Below, one piece after another: positions 49,180 through 60,200 of a DNA stretch of 64,000 nucleotides. Positions within the stretch are counted from its first letter, which is position 1. Each line of letters starts with the position of its first letter. Location: the NCBI GenBank assembly GCA_029531795.1, contig JAPEIS010000001.1, positions 8,060,001-8,124,000 on the forward strand, read 5' to 3'. The notes under the pieces are model-generated. The model did no database searches. It had not been told where the DNA came from and worked only from the letters and a program-made list of their open reading frames with translations. Source of the DNA: Sclerotinia nivalis (taxonomy: Eukaryota; Ascomycota; Leotiomycetes; Helotiales; Sclerotiniaceae). The position numbers and the translations under genes are program-made.

Positions 49180-49550
49180 AAACTACCTTTTATACAGAAG
49201 CCTTTTCACAGTATAAAAGGAACGTACAACTGTTTTTTGTATACGCATTCATTAATGTTACCCTATATGAAACCCACTTTCTGCTATGAAAGGTACGGTG
49301 TAAAAAATGTTTTCCTTTAGGACCCCATCTTAGTATTTTAGCACATCCCTAGTATCGTCTTTGATATCACCTTCATCCAGTATAGCGAGCGATCTCACAT
49401 ATAATATTGCACATCAGGTTTTGATCTGTACGCGATGTCAAACGTGAATTATCCCAGGCACCAGCAGCATTGGACGACACCTCCAAACTTCACCCCACCG
49501 CTCATCAAATGATATACTCAAAGGTTAATTGACATATACTCAAAAAAGAA
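49180..49550. other. GC-richer island inside the AT-rich block
   Basis: About 370 bp of near-normal composition, starting with a CCTTTTATAC...GTATAAAAGG hairpin (10-bp stem). No coding frame is supported. It lies between the two copies of the 131-134-bp direct duplication. It may be a captured fragment or an old regulatory or terminal segment that escaped RIP. Confidence 0.5.
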
Positions 49551-49869
49551 CCGCTAAATAAAAAATAAAAAAAATTAAATATAAGTAATTAAAAAAAGGA
49601 ATTGTTAAAGGTTTGAAAAAAAAAATAAAGAGAATGAATTTAATATAAAAAGATTTATTAATAAATTGAAAAAATTAAAATAATATAAAAGAAGGATTTA
49701 TAGAATTTAAAATAAAAGATTAAAATGAATGAATTTAAATATAAATAATAATAGATATAATATTAAAAAATAAAAATAAAATATTAAAATATAAATTAAA
49801 GATAATTTGAATTATAATAATTTTTTGGAAGAAAAGAAAAGAAAAGAAAAGAAAAGAAAAGAAAAGAAA

Positions 49870-50245
49870 AGAGGATAGGATTTTTAATAAAAAAGGGGAT
49901 AGAATTTTTAATAAAAAAAGAGATTAGGGTTATTGATAAAAAAGGGGATATGATTTTTAATAAAAAAGGGGATAGGATTTTTAATAAAAAAGGGGGTAGG
50001 ATTTTTAATAAAAAAGGGGATAGGATTTTTAATAAAAAAATAGATTAGGGTTATTGATAAAAAAGGGGATAGGATTTTTAATAAAAAAGGGGATAGGATT
50101 TTTAATAAAAAAAGAGATTAGGGTTATTGATAAAAAAGGGGATAGGATTTTTTAATAAAAAAGAGATTAGGATTTTTAATAAAAAAGGGGATAAGATTTT
50201 TAATAAAAAAAGAGATTAGGATTATTGATAAAAAAGGGATTAGAA
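49870..50245. repeat. 24-bp AT-rich minisatellite
   Basis: Roughly sixteen units of AAAAAGGGGATAGGATTTTT plus AATA, with variant units reading GATTAGGGTTATTGATAA at about 49,921, 50,042 and 50,115. Strong strand asymmetry (purine-rich plus strand). Confidence 0.85.
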
Positions 50246-51096
50246 TTATTAATAAAAGATAGTTTAGATTTATAATTAAAAAAAAAGAATAGAATAATGA
50301 TAAAAAATGAGATATAAAATAAGATATATTAAGATAAGAAATAGAATTATAAAGAAAAGAAATTAAGAAAAAAAAAAGAATAAGAATAATTAATAAAAAA
50401 ATAAAGAAAAAAAAGAAAAAAAAAAAGATTAATAAGAATTAGAAGGAAATGATAGAATTAAAATTAAAGAGAAATAATAGAATTAGAATTAAAAAGGGAT
50501 AAGAATTAGAAATAAAAAGGGATAAGAATTAAAAAAAATTAGAGTTGAAAAATAAATAAAGATTTTTTAGAATTTTAATAAAAAAGAATTAATAATATAT
50601 AAAGATAAATTAAAAGAAAATAGAAGAGAAAAGAAGAATAATAAAAAGGAATAATAAAAAGGAATAATAAAAAGGAATAAAAAGGAATAATAAAAAAGAA
50701 TAATAATTAAAAGTATAATATAATGAAGATATATTATAATTAAAAAATAAAAATAATTGAGGTTAGGATTATTGAAGAATAAAAATATTGAAATAAAAGA
50801 TAATAATGAGAATAATGAGAATGATAAGAATGATGAAAGAAAAAAGATAATAATAAGAATAATGAGAGTAATGAGAATAATGAAAATAATAAGAATAATA
50901 AAAATAATGAGAATAATGAGAATGATGAAAGAAAAAAGATAATAAAGATAAAAATGAAAGAAAAAAGATAATAAAGATAATAATGAGAATAAGAAAAGAA
51001 AAATAAAAGAGAAATAGAATATTTAAAGATATATAATAAAGTTAGAGTTATTAAATGAAGTAAAGAATAGAGTTATTAATTAAAGTAGGGAATAGA

Positions 51097-51500
51097 GTGG
51101 AAGTGGGAAAGGGAGAGGGAATGAGAGTGGGAAAGGGAATAGGAGAGGGAGTAGGAGAGGGAGAGGATGTGGAAGTGGGAGAGGATGTAGGAAAGGGAAT
51201 GGAAAAGGGAGAGGGAGTGGAAGAGGGAGTAGAAGTGGGAAAAGGAGTTGGAGTGGGAGTGGGAATAAGAATTGGAAGGGGGGGGGGAGTTGGAGTGGGA
51301 GTGAGAGTTGGAGAAGAAGTGGAAGTGAGAGTTGGAGAAGAAGTAGGAGTGAGAGTTGGAGAAGGAGTGAGAGTTGGAGAAAAAGTGAGAGTTGGAGAAG
51401 GAGAAGAAGTGGGAGTGAGAGTTGGAGAGGGAGTGAAAGTTGGAGAGGGAGTGAGAGTTGGAGAAGGAGTGAAAATGAGAATGAATGTTGATTGTGGATA
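51097..51500. repeat. GA-rich polypurine tandem tract
   Basis: About 400 bp almost free of C on the plus strand, composed of variants of GAGAGTTGGAGAAGGAGTGG, with a run of G near 51,279-51,289. The open frames on both strands (Val/Gly/Glu-rich and Ser/His-rich) are translations of the repeat, so I do not call a gene. Confidence 0.85.
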
Positions 51501-51703
51501 TGGTTGGTTGTGGATATGGTTGGTTACGGATGTAATTGTAGAAGAGTAAATATGGAGTCCGGATCAGGATATGATTTTGGAAATTTAGGTATGCATTCCC
51601 TTCTAAATAATATGACAAATACAGTATAATCATTTATTTTATTATTGAGAAATTGTAGGAGGAGTTATAGTTGATGAAAGGTAGGTGTTGTGGTGCTGCA
51701 CTT

Positions 51704-51978
51704 CTCGATTTGGCGAAAAGCGTGGTACTGCCGATGGGTCCACCGCCTTCCGAATCGAGGTTTTTCAAACAACAAATATTCTAACCCTAAGGAAGACTTC
51801 TAGCTTTTGAATAAAATAATGAAAATCTGATAACCCAAGTCTATGTACTACGAAGTAATACTATACTTAATTATATTATCATAAAAAAATCGTAGATGAA
51901 GATATGATTGATCAAAGTTAATCCTAAGAAGTTCGATACTGTCGGCAAGTCACCGTTTTCCCAATCGAGGTTTTTCAA
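51704..51978 (+). repeat. Leader repeats of copy B: one full and one partial 65-bp unit
   Basis: The full unit at 51704-51768 (CTCGATTTGG...CGAATCGAGGTTTTTCAA) is followed by a partial unit ending at 51978 with CCAATCGAGGTTTTTCAA. These correspond to the three units ahead of copy A. A segment between the end of unit 1 and unit 2 (ATGAAGATATGATTGATCAAAGTTA region) is also conserved between copies. Confidence 0.72.
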
Positions 51979-52040
51979 ACATTTATTTCCCTTTACTCTG
52001 CAAAATCTACTCTCATTATTAACTTCTTCATAAGATTAAA

Positions 52041-55000
52041 ATGTTACCTCAAAAGAAACATGGTGGACGATCGAAGAAGTATTCGAATATCGAAAAAACT
52101 AGAAAAGCGAATATCGAGAGCACCCTCCACCGTCGAGAAAAGAAAGCGCTTCAATCCTCAGACCCAATCGATTTCATTGTATACAAACCTTTGCTTTATT
52201 CAGATATCCCTACAAATACTCCTTCTACAATTGGCCTTCAAACGGATATTCAAATCCCTCAAGATCATAATGCTCAAGAAAGCGATGTTCCAGAAACCCT
52301 ACGATCGACTTTTTCATTATTGACTCAATTACCTTCGATCGATAAAAATACCGATGTTGCTGTATAGATTAAACAAATCCAAAAAAACGAACAAGAGGTT
52401 AATCTTGAGAGAAACGAATACGATATAGAGATTGCAGAAATTCTGATAGGATTGCGATCGGCCTATACGACTAGTATAGTTGAGGAGGCGAGAATTGGTG
52501 GAACATTAGAAATACATATTGAAGGAACGATTGAAGTAGGGATATCAGGAATACAGATGATGGAAGATTCATATATTGTTAATCAAGAAAAGGGAGTTCA
52601 CAATGAAGAACCTTGGCATTCTTACTCTTCGTATATTGGTTCTGTAAATAAACCAATAATGATATAGAATAATAATAGTATTATTATATCAAACCCATCT
52701 AATGAATCAGCAAGCATTCAAAGATCTTCAATGAATACAATACCATTGGAAATACCAACTCAATCCAAATCATTCCTTTTATCATTATCATCAAATAGAA
52801 TTAGTAGCAAGGAAAACATTAATAAACAAAGCATATCATTTCCAATTCAAAAGAACAATCTTTTGTTATAAATAAAGCCCTTAACAACAAGATCACCTGA
52901 AAACAATACATCTTCCCTTTCAATTGTAAAGAGACTTTCTAGCGATACTTCTTCTTCACCTTTTCGTCGAATTGAAAGTTTTGTACTGCCTTTGCCTATT
53001 CAGCCAATAATTCAAACAACACCAAATCCTACCATCTCTATATCCAATCCAATTTCTATTCCAACAGTAACAAATTCTCCAACACTAAGAACCTTTCCAA
53101 ACACAATAGTATCTTTTACTTCCATTGAACGAACTATCTTCAAACTTACCAAACAGTTTCAGAATTTCCAAAGCTGTATTTATGAATAGCATTCTCAAAC
53201 TAATCAATCTCATCACGAATATCATCAACAATCAGATATACATTCTGAATATTCATCTCTATCACAAATTATTAATCTTCTTAAAGGAAATTATATTGGA
53301 AATGTACCCTTACCTGATATTTTGAGTAGTCCTAAATTGATAAAAACAGAAGATCATAATAACCTCGATTATCAAGTAGCATTTGAAGGTACGAGTGTAT
53401 CAGCTATACCTGAAGACATTGGAATACGGAATGAGAATCTACCTAAGAACTTGTACTTATCATAGCATCATATAACTAGTAAAAAGAATCACTGTCCCAA
53501 AATAACATTTGATATTAATAGTACTTGCTACTTCCCTACCAGCTTGGTATTCGCAAAACAAGATATCAATTGGTTGCCTAAAACACATCCTATTTTCAAC
53601 CTTACAGGTGACATCCACTTTGGATTGCAAATGCCGGTATATAATGATCGTGGTGTATTGATACACAAATACATCCCACTTCACAAGATTCCTCATTATT
53701 ACTTTGATACTACAATTGAAATAGATTCATTATTGATTTTCATCTTCTTTTCAGCTCTTCATTTAGAGAGTGATTATAAACATACTACCTATTTGAACAA
53801 ACAAGATAATGAATTCTTTTATAATACTATTATTAGCCCAACAATAAATAAGATAATTGGGTCCTCCAATATTATACAATATTACCCTACATCTACTAAA
53901 ATTTCAAACTTGGATTCGATTGCAATATCAGCAAAAAATCTTGATCGAAAAGAATCAGCAAGAAATTAACTTATCAAATACACTATACAACCTCAATACC
54001 TTGATATACTTTGGAGCCTTATTCTTCAAACTATCGATGAGAATCCGGGTTTTGATCAATTTCGAAAAGCAATCTTATTTACCGATTCAAAGAATACTAA
54101 GCTGGAATTTATAGATACTAATCTGATTCAAATGTATAATAATTGGAAAACAAAATAATCTAAAATGATTGATATACAATTTTATAACCAAGATTGTATA
54201 TTTGTTGATCTTGCAAAGCAAATGACATTTGAAGATAGTGCTTTATTATATAATCATATTCCGGAAGATTACAAAACAGAAGTGTTCTTGTAAAAGAAAT
54301 GTTGTTTCGAAGTGTATATTAAAAGCTGAGTAGTTTTTGATATAGATAGTAGTCTAGTTAAAGGGAACTCTAAACGTATTATATATCCTTAAACGATGAT
54401 ATGGGATACTATAAGCCAGACTCTGTTTGCTATCCCAAATGGACAAGAAAATAAAAATGGATTGATCTATTTTCAATACTATGTATTGATCAAGACACCC
54501 TTTGATTCATCAAAGGTGTATATCTTTGATAATGATTCAGTTGAGAATCTGGCTCTCGATCCTGGATATATCCAATCACTACAATAAGAAGGAGATGGGA
54601 TTACCTTCTCCAAAGTCGTTTGTGAGTTTGGCTACCTTCATAGCAAGAAGTGGGCCCATACAAATCTCGTCGATAATCACGGGAAGTCGTACGGGATTCG
54701 AGAAGAGTATTGTATCTCTTTGACTATGATGAAAGAGATTTATCAACAGTGGCGACAATGGAATCTATACGATAAGGAAATTGATATTGTTCAGCCTATT
54801 CTCCCTTATTATATTGTCCCTACTCGAGAGCTGCTTGATTTTCTTTCAACTCAAATCAATAAATATTGTCTTCTCTTTGAACATATTCTTGTACACACAG
54901 GTATAACATATTCGTTACCAGAAACTATTATTATAATAATAGCATTCAAAGCTCTTCGATTTTGCTATAATAGCAACTTGATTCAATAGGAATTCCTATT

Positions 55001-55757
55001 ATACAAAAATCATTGGGAACAGATATAAAATCATAAACAAATTATAAAAGAGGGTTTAGGGATACAGGATACAATGGAACAGTGTAATTTGGGTTGATTC
55101 TTATCGAAGTTTAATTGGGCAATGTAGCGACTTGTAGTACCACATAAAGAGAATATTCTGATTGGTAATGTACTGATACATGAAGAATATAAAAGAAGGT
55201 GGTGTGCGGTCAAAGATCTTCGAGATGTCTATGTATGCTTTAATCAGGCTGTGTCTTGATATGATCGATACAATGTACAACACAGCCTTTCCTTATTGAA
55301 TAAATGGTTGGAATACCTTCACGTCTTGAATCTCGAATAATTCGATACCGATATCTGGAAGGCTATACTCAAATCCCATAAACACTCTCCAGAATTATCA
55401 CCTAATGCTATAAAGCAGAAAAAAGATATTCGATTCTGTTATAAATATATAAAACGGATGTTTCTAATCAATGGAATTGTAAAACCCCCTCACTTTGTAA
55501 CAAAAAATAAGATACGATTTAATAAAAAAACTGATCTACTCGATTTCTTGTTTCTATAAAAGGATAGCAAGGAATATCGTAGTTGAAGCTACAAGCTATA
55601 CCGAGTTATCTTACAAAAATCTTTTGAATTAATTGAACGACGTTTGGGATATCGAAGGGCGGACAAATGGTTGAATGAGTTTTTATATCTTATTCGGCTG
55701 ACTCATTAGATCCTCCTTTATCCATCGGATTCTAACTATTATTCTAAAGGATTTTAA
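52041..55757 (+). pseudogene. Decayed long gene of an unknown repeated family, copy B
   Basis: Starts ATG at 52041 (MLPQKKHGGRSKKYSNIEK). It keeps longer open stretches than copy A: 108 codons from the start, 141 codons at 53,544-53,969, 89 codons at 54,720-54,989. Shared blocks include DFIVYKPLLYSDIPTNTPS, IHFGLQMPVYNDRGVLIHKY, FDNDSVENLALDPGYI, NLVDNHGKSYGIREEYCISL and LIGNVLIHEEYKRRW. Stops are mostly TAA/TAG at Gln positions. It ends at about YRRADKWLNEFLYLIRL and is then cut. Function unknown; the conservation of protein blocks between two RIP-damaged copies shows that the family was once protein-coding. Confidence 0.62.
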
Positions 55758-55760
55758 CTA

Positions 55761-56700
55761 GGTCACCACTCCTATACAACTCAATTTAGGTATTTTCTGT
55801 AATTTCAAAATCGAATTATATAAAGAATTAATTGAATTTTCTTTTTATGAAATCAGAATTGAATTATCTTTTAAATTGAATGATCTGTAATATTAACCCT
55901 AATGATTGATTTTGAAGAGGAACAAAAAACGCTTGGATAATTGATAAAAACAGGGGAGTGGTGATCTACAAAAAGTCATCATTTGGTCACCACTCCTCTA
56001 CTATTCAATTTGAATCTTTTTTTGAATTTCAAAATCGAATTGTGTAGAGAATTAAGTTAATTTTATTTATTTGAAATCAGAATTGAATTATCTTTTGAAT
56101 TAAGGGATTGGTATTAGATTGTATTAAAGATTGATTGAAAGGAAAAAGAAAAAAAGCTTTGACAATTCATAAAAACAAGGGAGTGGTGACCTGCAAAAAA
56201 ATGATATTTCATAAAAACAGGGGTGGTGACCCAGCGAAAATGATATTTCATAAAAACAGGGGAGTGATGACCAGCAAAAAAAGAGATTTCATAAAAAAGT
56301 GAAAGTAGTGATCTAAAAAAAAGTCATTATTTGGTCACCACTCTTCTACAATTCAATTCAGGTCTTTTCTGAAATTTCAAAATCGAATCATATAGAGAAT
56401 CAATTGAATTTACTTTTTATCAAATTAGAATTGAATTATCTTTTGAATTGTATGATCTGTAGTGTTAACCCTAATGATTGATTTTGAAGAGTAACAAAAA
56501 ACGCTTGGATAATTGATGAAAACAAAGTGGTGATCTACAAAAAGTCATCATTTGATCACCACTCCTTTACGATTTAATTTGAATCTTTTTTTGAATTTCA
56601 AAATCGAATTGTGTAGAGAATTAAGTTAATTTTATTTGTTTGAAATCAGAATCGAATTATCTTTTGAATCAAAGGATTTGTATCAAATTAGAAATATTAA
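55761..56700. repeat. 570-bp tandem array with complementary GGTCACCACTCC / GGAGTGGTGACC motifs
   Basis: Two subunits alternate: A at 55,761, B at 55,985, A' at 56,333, B' at 56,554. The period is about 570 bp. Each subunit begins GGTCACCACTCCT or a one-base variant, continues with a AAAATCGAATT...TTAATT...GAATTGAATTATCTTTT core, and many end with GGGGAGTGGTGATC, the near-complement of the next start. Between B and A' a 40-bp subrepeat (CATAAAAACAGGGGAGTGGT) recurs four times (56,170-56,332). The motifs can pair across junctions. The array starts where repeat copy B stops. Confidence 0.8.
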
Positions 56701-56855
56701 TCAATCTTTGAGGGTTCAATTTAGAATTTGTTTAAAGCTTAGACTTTTGTATAGTAAGTAAAGAATGTATTGCTATAGCAACTATCAATAAACAATGAGA
56801 TCTATTGATATTGAAGCTTTTATTCTGATTTCTATTCTTCAGAATTCAGTTCTAA

Positions 56856-57215
56856 ATCAAAACCTTTAAACCCTTCAAGACCTTTAAAACCTTTATACTC
56901 TTCGAAATCTTCAGATTCTTCCGATTCCTCGAAATCTATTCTTCGAAACCTTCAAACCCTTCAAAACCTTCACACCCTTCGAAACCTTTCAAGACCTTCA
57001 CACTCTTCGAAATCTATTCTTCGAAACCTTCAAACTCTTCGAAACCTTCACATTCTTCGAAATCTATTCTTCGAAACCTTCAAACTCTTCGAAACCTTCA
57101 TACTCTTCGAAATCTTCAGATTCTTCCAATTCCTCGAAATCTATTCTTCGAAACCTTCAAACCCTTCAAAACCTTCAAACCCTTCGAAACCTTCAAATCC
57201 TTCGAAACCTTTAAA
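56856..57215. repeat. CTTCGAAACCTTCAAACC minisatellite ahead of the recombinase-helicase gene
   Basis: About 360 bp of imperfect 18-bp and 9-bp units with frequent TTCGAA palindromes, ending 12 bp before the start codon at 57228. The plus strand is pyrimidine-rich with almost no G outside TCGAA. It would form the 5' leader of the gene. Similar CCTTCGAAACTTCAA units occur in the minisatellite at 29,289-29,440. Confidence 0.8.
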
Positions 57216-57227
57216 TTCTTATTAAAA

Positions 57228-60200
57228 ATGGCTAATTATCAAAACTCTCTTTCCAATTCTTCTTCTAATTATTTCGAATTCAATACTAATGAATTATTTA
57301 GTCATTTTAGAGAAACTGAGGACTTTCAAACTAAATTAGCTTTTCAAGAGATTAATGAAGTTTCATTTATTTCTTATTATTCTGCATTTCAATTTATTCT
57401 TTGTGATATCTGTGGAGTTTGTATTCAAAACTTCAAAATTCATCTTCAGGAAAAACACTTTTTCGATTTAAATTCACTTCATAAAAAAGAATTGATTCAA
57501 AAAGCCTGTATTATTTATAATTCCTTAAGCATTGAATCTATGAAAAACAATCTAAAATTAATTCAATTATTTCAATCTGAATTTTCTATTCTTTGTTTTC
57601 CTGAATTACCTCTTAAATCTCTATTTCAATGTTCTATTTGTAATCTCATTAAATCTAATCTAAAAAATCTAAAAAAACATCTCAATTCTAATCATAAAGA
57701 TATTGCTTTCGATCTGCGTTTTGATTTAATCAAGAATATTTCAGGGCAAGAGTTATTATCTAATCGTTTATTTTTCGAAGTTCAAATTAAAGAAAAGAAT
57801 CATTCTAATGAAAATTCTAATTCAATTCGAAATGATATTATTGAAGTAAATGATGAATTAGATAATGATTTATCATCTTCTTCTCTCAATTTGAATTTAA
57901 TTAAAAAGAATTGGAAGAATACTTTTGATTCTAAATTAAAGGGTATCGAACAAAAGATTAATTCTACTAAAGTTGGTTTAGAAAATCTTACTCCATTTCA
58001 AGAACGTACTAGATATATTGAATATATTCAAAAGTTTGATATTAATGATTTAAAATCTTGTTCTAATTTTCATATTGTATCTGAGAGTCGTATAGCTCAA
58101 TCCTTTCTAATTTAGAAATCTTATTATATCTAAGTTTAGAGAAAGTAGTATTTCTGAATAAATCTCATCTAAATATTTTGAATAGCTTTGAAAAAGATAA
58201 GATTAGAAATAAGGGGTTTAAACCTCTTCATAATCCTAATAGTCGTATTAAATATTTCACTTTTTTTCAAACCTTTTTTAGTTTCATTATGTATACCTCT
58301 TTCAAACACCCTAATGTTTTTTATTCTGATTTTAATAATTTAAGAGCTAAAGTGATTGAATTACTTAAAAAAGCTGTGGATTTCAATGAGATTCTAGATT
58401 CTGAAAGGTTTTTAGAATCTAATATAAAAAGCAGTAAAAAGTCTTTCATTAAAAGAGCTAATAAGGTCAAATTTAATAGTTTGAATTTGAATCAAGAAGA
58501 GAATAATAATTCGATTGTTTTAAGCGATTCTGAAGAATCTAATTCGGATGATTTAAATGAGTCAGATGATTCAGATGATTCAAATGATTCATCTGATTCA
58601 TCTAATTCATTTAAATCATCTGAATTAAATTCTTTAGAAAATGATTCTAATAATATTATTGAAAATTTTATTAAAATTAATGATTCAGATAATGAATTAT
58701 TGATTGAGATGAGAGATTTAATTTTAGATATTATAATTATATGCTTTAAACAAAAGACTGATTTAAATATCTTCGATAGTCCTATTAATTGCTTCTTCGC
58801 TTGCCAATCTATTAGAAATAATAATTCCATTCGAGATACCCTTCAATTATCCCAATTTTATTCTCATTTTATTTATTGTAGTCAATTATTCGTAGTTGAA
58901 TATTCTATTCGTCAATTAATCATTCATCCCACTTATATTTTGAATTCGATTTTATCTAGATTTATGATTAATTACTTTCAGAATCATAGTCAAAATGCAT
59001 TAGCTGAAATTCTATTGCATCGAAGTTATGCTTTTAAAGTGAATAAAGAATTATCTAGTGAGAGTTTAATTATTATTAGCTCTACTCAAGTGAATACGCT
59101 TTCTTATAGAGATATTACTATTCGTGTGGATAATCTAAAGGAGCTATTTAAATCGATTTTAAATTCTACTTATTCTTTTTTTAATGAATCAATTTTAATG
59201 AATATTGATTTGGGTGAATTCTCACACATTAGATTGGAAGATTTTAGTAAATATGAAGATCGTGAAAATAAAACTCCTTTAAATCATTCAAAGATTTTCA
59301 TCCCAATGTTAAGTTTAATGACGAATTTCTAATCAATAAAGTGATTGATATTGAAAGATTAAGAGATCATTTCTTTGTAATTTCGAACAATAATTTAAAG
59401 TTGAATAAATCGAATTATAAGAATTACCTTAAAGATATTTTGAAATTCAAGAAGATGCTTTTATTACTAATTCATTTAACTAGTGGTTTACCTTCAAGAG
59501 GTACTGAATTGTGTACATTAAGGTATCAGAATTCTAATAAAGATCAGAGAGAACTGTTTTTAGATATTGGAAGTTCTTTATTTATTACAAATATCTCTGC
59601 TGATAAATCAAGATCTCGTACAGAACTTCGTGCTTCAAAGCTTAAATATTTACCTATATCTGTTTCTAATATCTTATTAAAATATATTGTTTGTGTTGAT
59701 CCTTTTATAAAAGCATTGAATATTACTAGTACTAAATTCGATTTCAATTTAATGAATCCCTATTTAGGGTATTTCAATCAACGTTCTCTCGTTTCTTCCG
59801 ATCTTTCTTATATTCTTAAAAAATATTCTGAATCAATATTAGATCTTAATTTGAATCTTCAAAAATATAGACAAATAATTGTAGGAATTATGAGAGAATT
59901 TATGAAAGAAAAGATTAATTTAAGTGATTTAACTCTTGAAGATGATTTGAATGAAGCTAGCGCACATCAAATTCAAAGTAGTTTAATGGGACATACTTCA
60001 GATATTGATTATATGCATTATGGGCGTTCTAGGACTACATTTAAAAATATTCCTTTAAATAAGCAAAATAAATATTTAGAATTAAGTTTGCGATTTCATG
60101 AATTTCTCGGGTTGAAAGATTATAGGGTTGAAGTAAGTCCTTTTGTTAGTAGTTTGACTATTAGGAATCAAACTATATTAAAAGAAAAAGATTCAATATT

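Larger units (their letters stand above)
47891..51560. repeat. Low-complexity AT-rich block with several tandem repeats
   Basis: Contains poly-A tracts (about 48,244-48,272 and 49,153-49,173) and a TACGAAG...CTTCGTA module with 18-bp minisatellite (48,431-48,595). A 131-134-bp direct duplication lies at 48,802-48,935 and 49,581-49,711. A GAAAA pentamer array spans about 49,831-49,870, a 24-bp minisatellite 49,870-50,245 and a GA-rich tract 51,097-51,500. Open frames through it are repeat translations and are not credible genes. Confidence 0.8.
51561..55757 (+). mobile_element. Unidentified multi-kilobase repeat, copy B, truncated at 3' end
   Basis: Second copy of the family seen at 42,956-47,890. 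Similarity begins at CAGGATATGATTTTGG and runs to about 55,757, where the sequence breaks directly into GGTCACCACTCC, the start of the tandem array upstream of the recombinase-helicase gene. The part equivalent to copy A positions about 47,230 onward is missing. It is less degraded than copy A. Confidence 0.6.

Noticed and set aside
49921..50130. Internal telomere repeat tract
   Set aside because: TTAGGG occurs once per variant unit rather than in tandem, so there is no true telomere array.
51076..51633. Open frames of 185 (minus) and 150 (plus) codons
   Set aside because: Both are direct translations of the GA-rich tandem tract (Ser/His- and Val/Gly/Glu-only). Open frames on both strands follow from the repeat having no stop, not from coding.
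27853..57220. CRISPR-like arrays
   Set aside because: The tandem repeats are contiguous minisatellites or dispersed leader units without unique equal-length spacers, in a eukaryotic genome.
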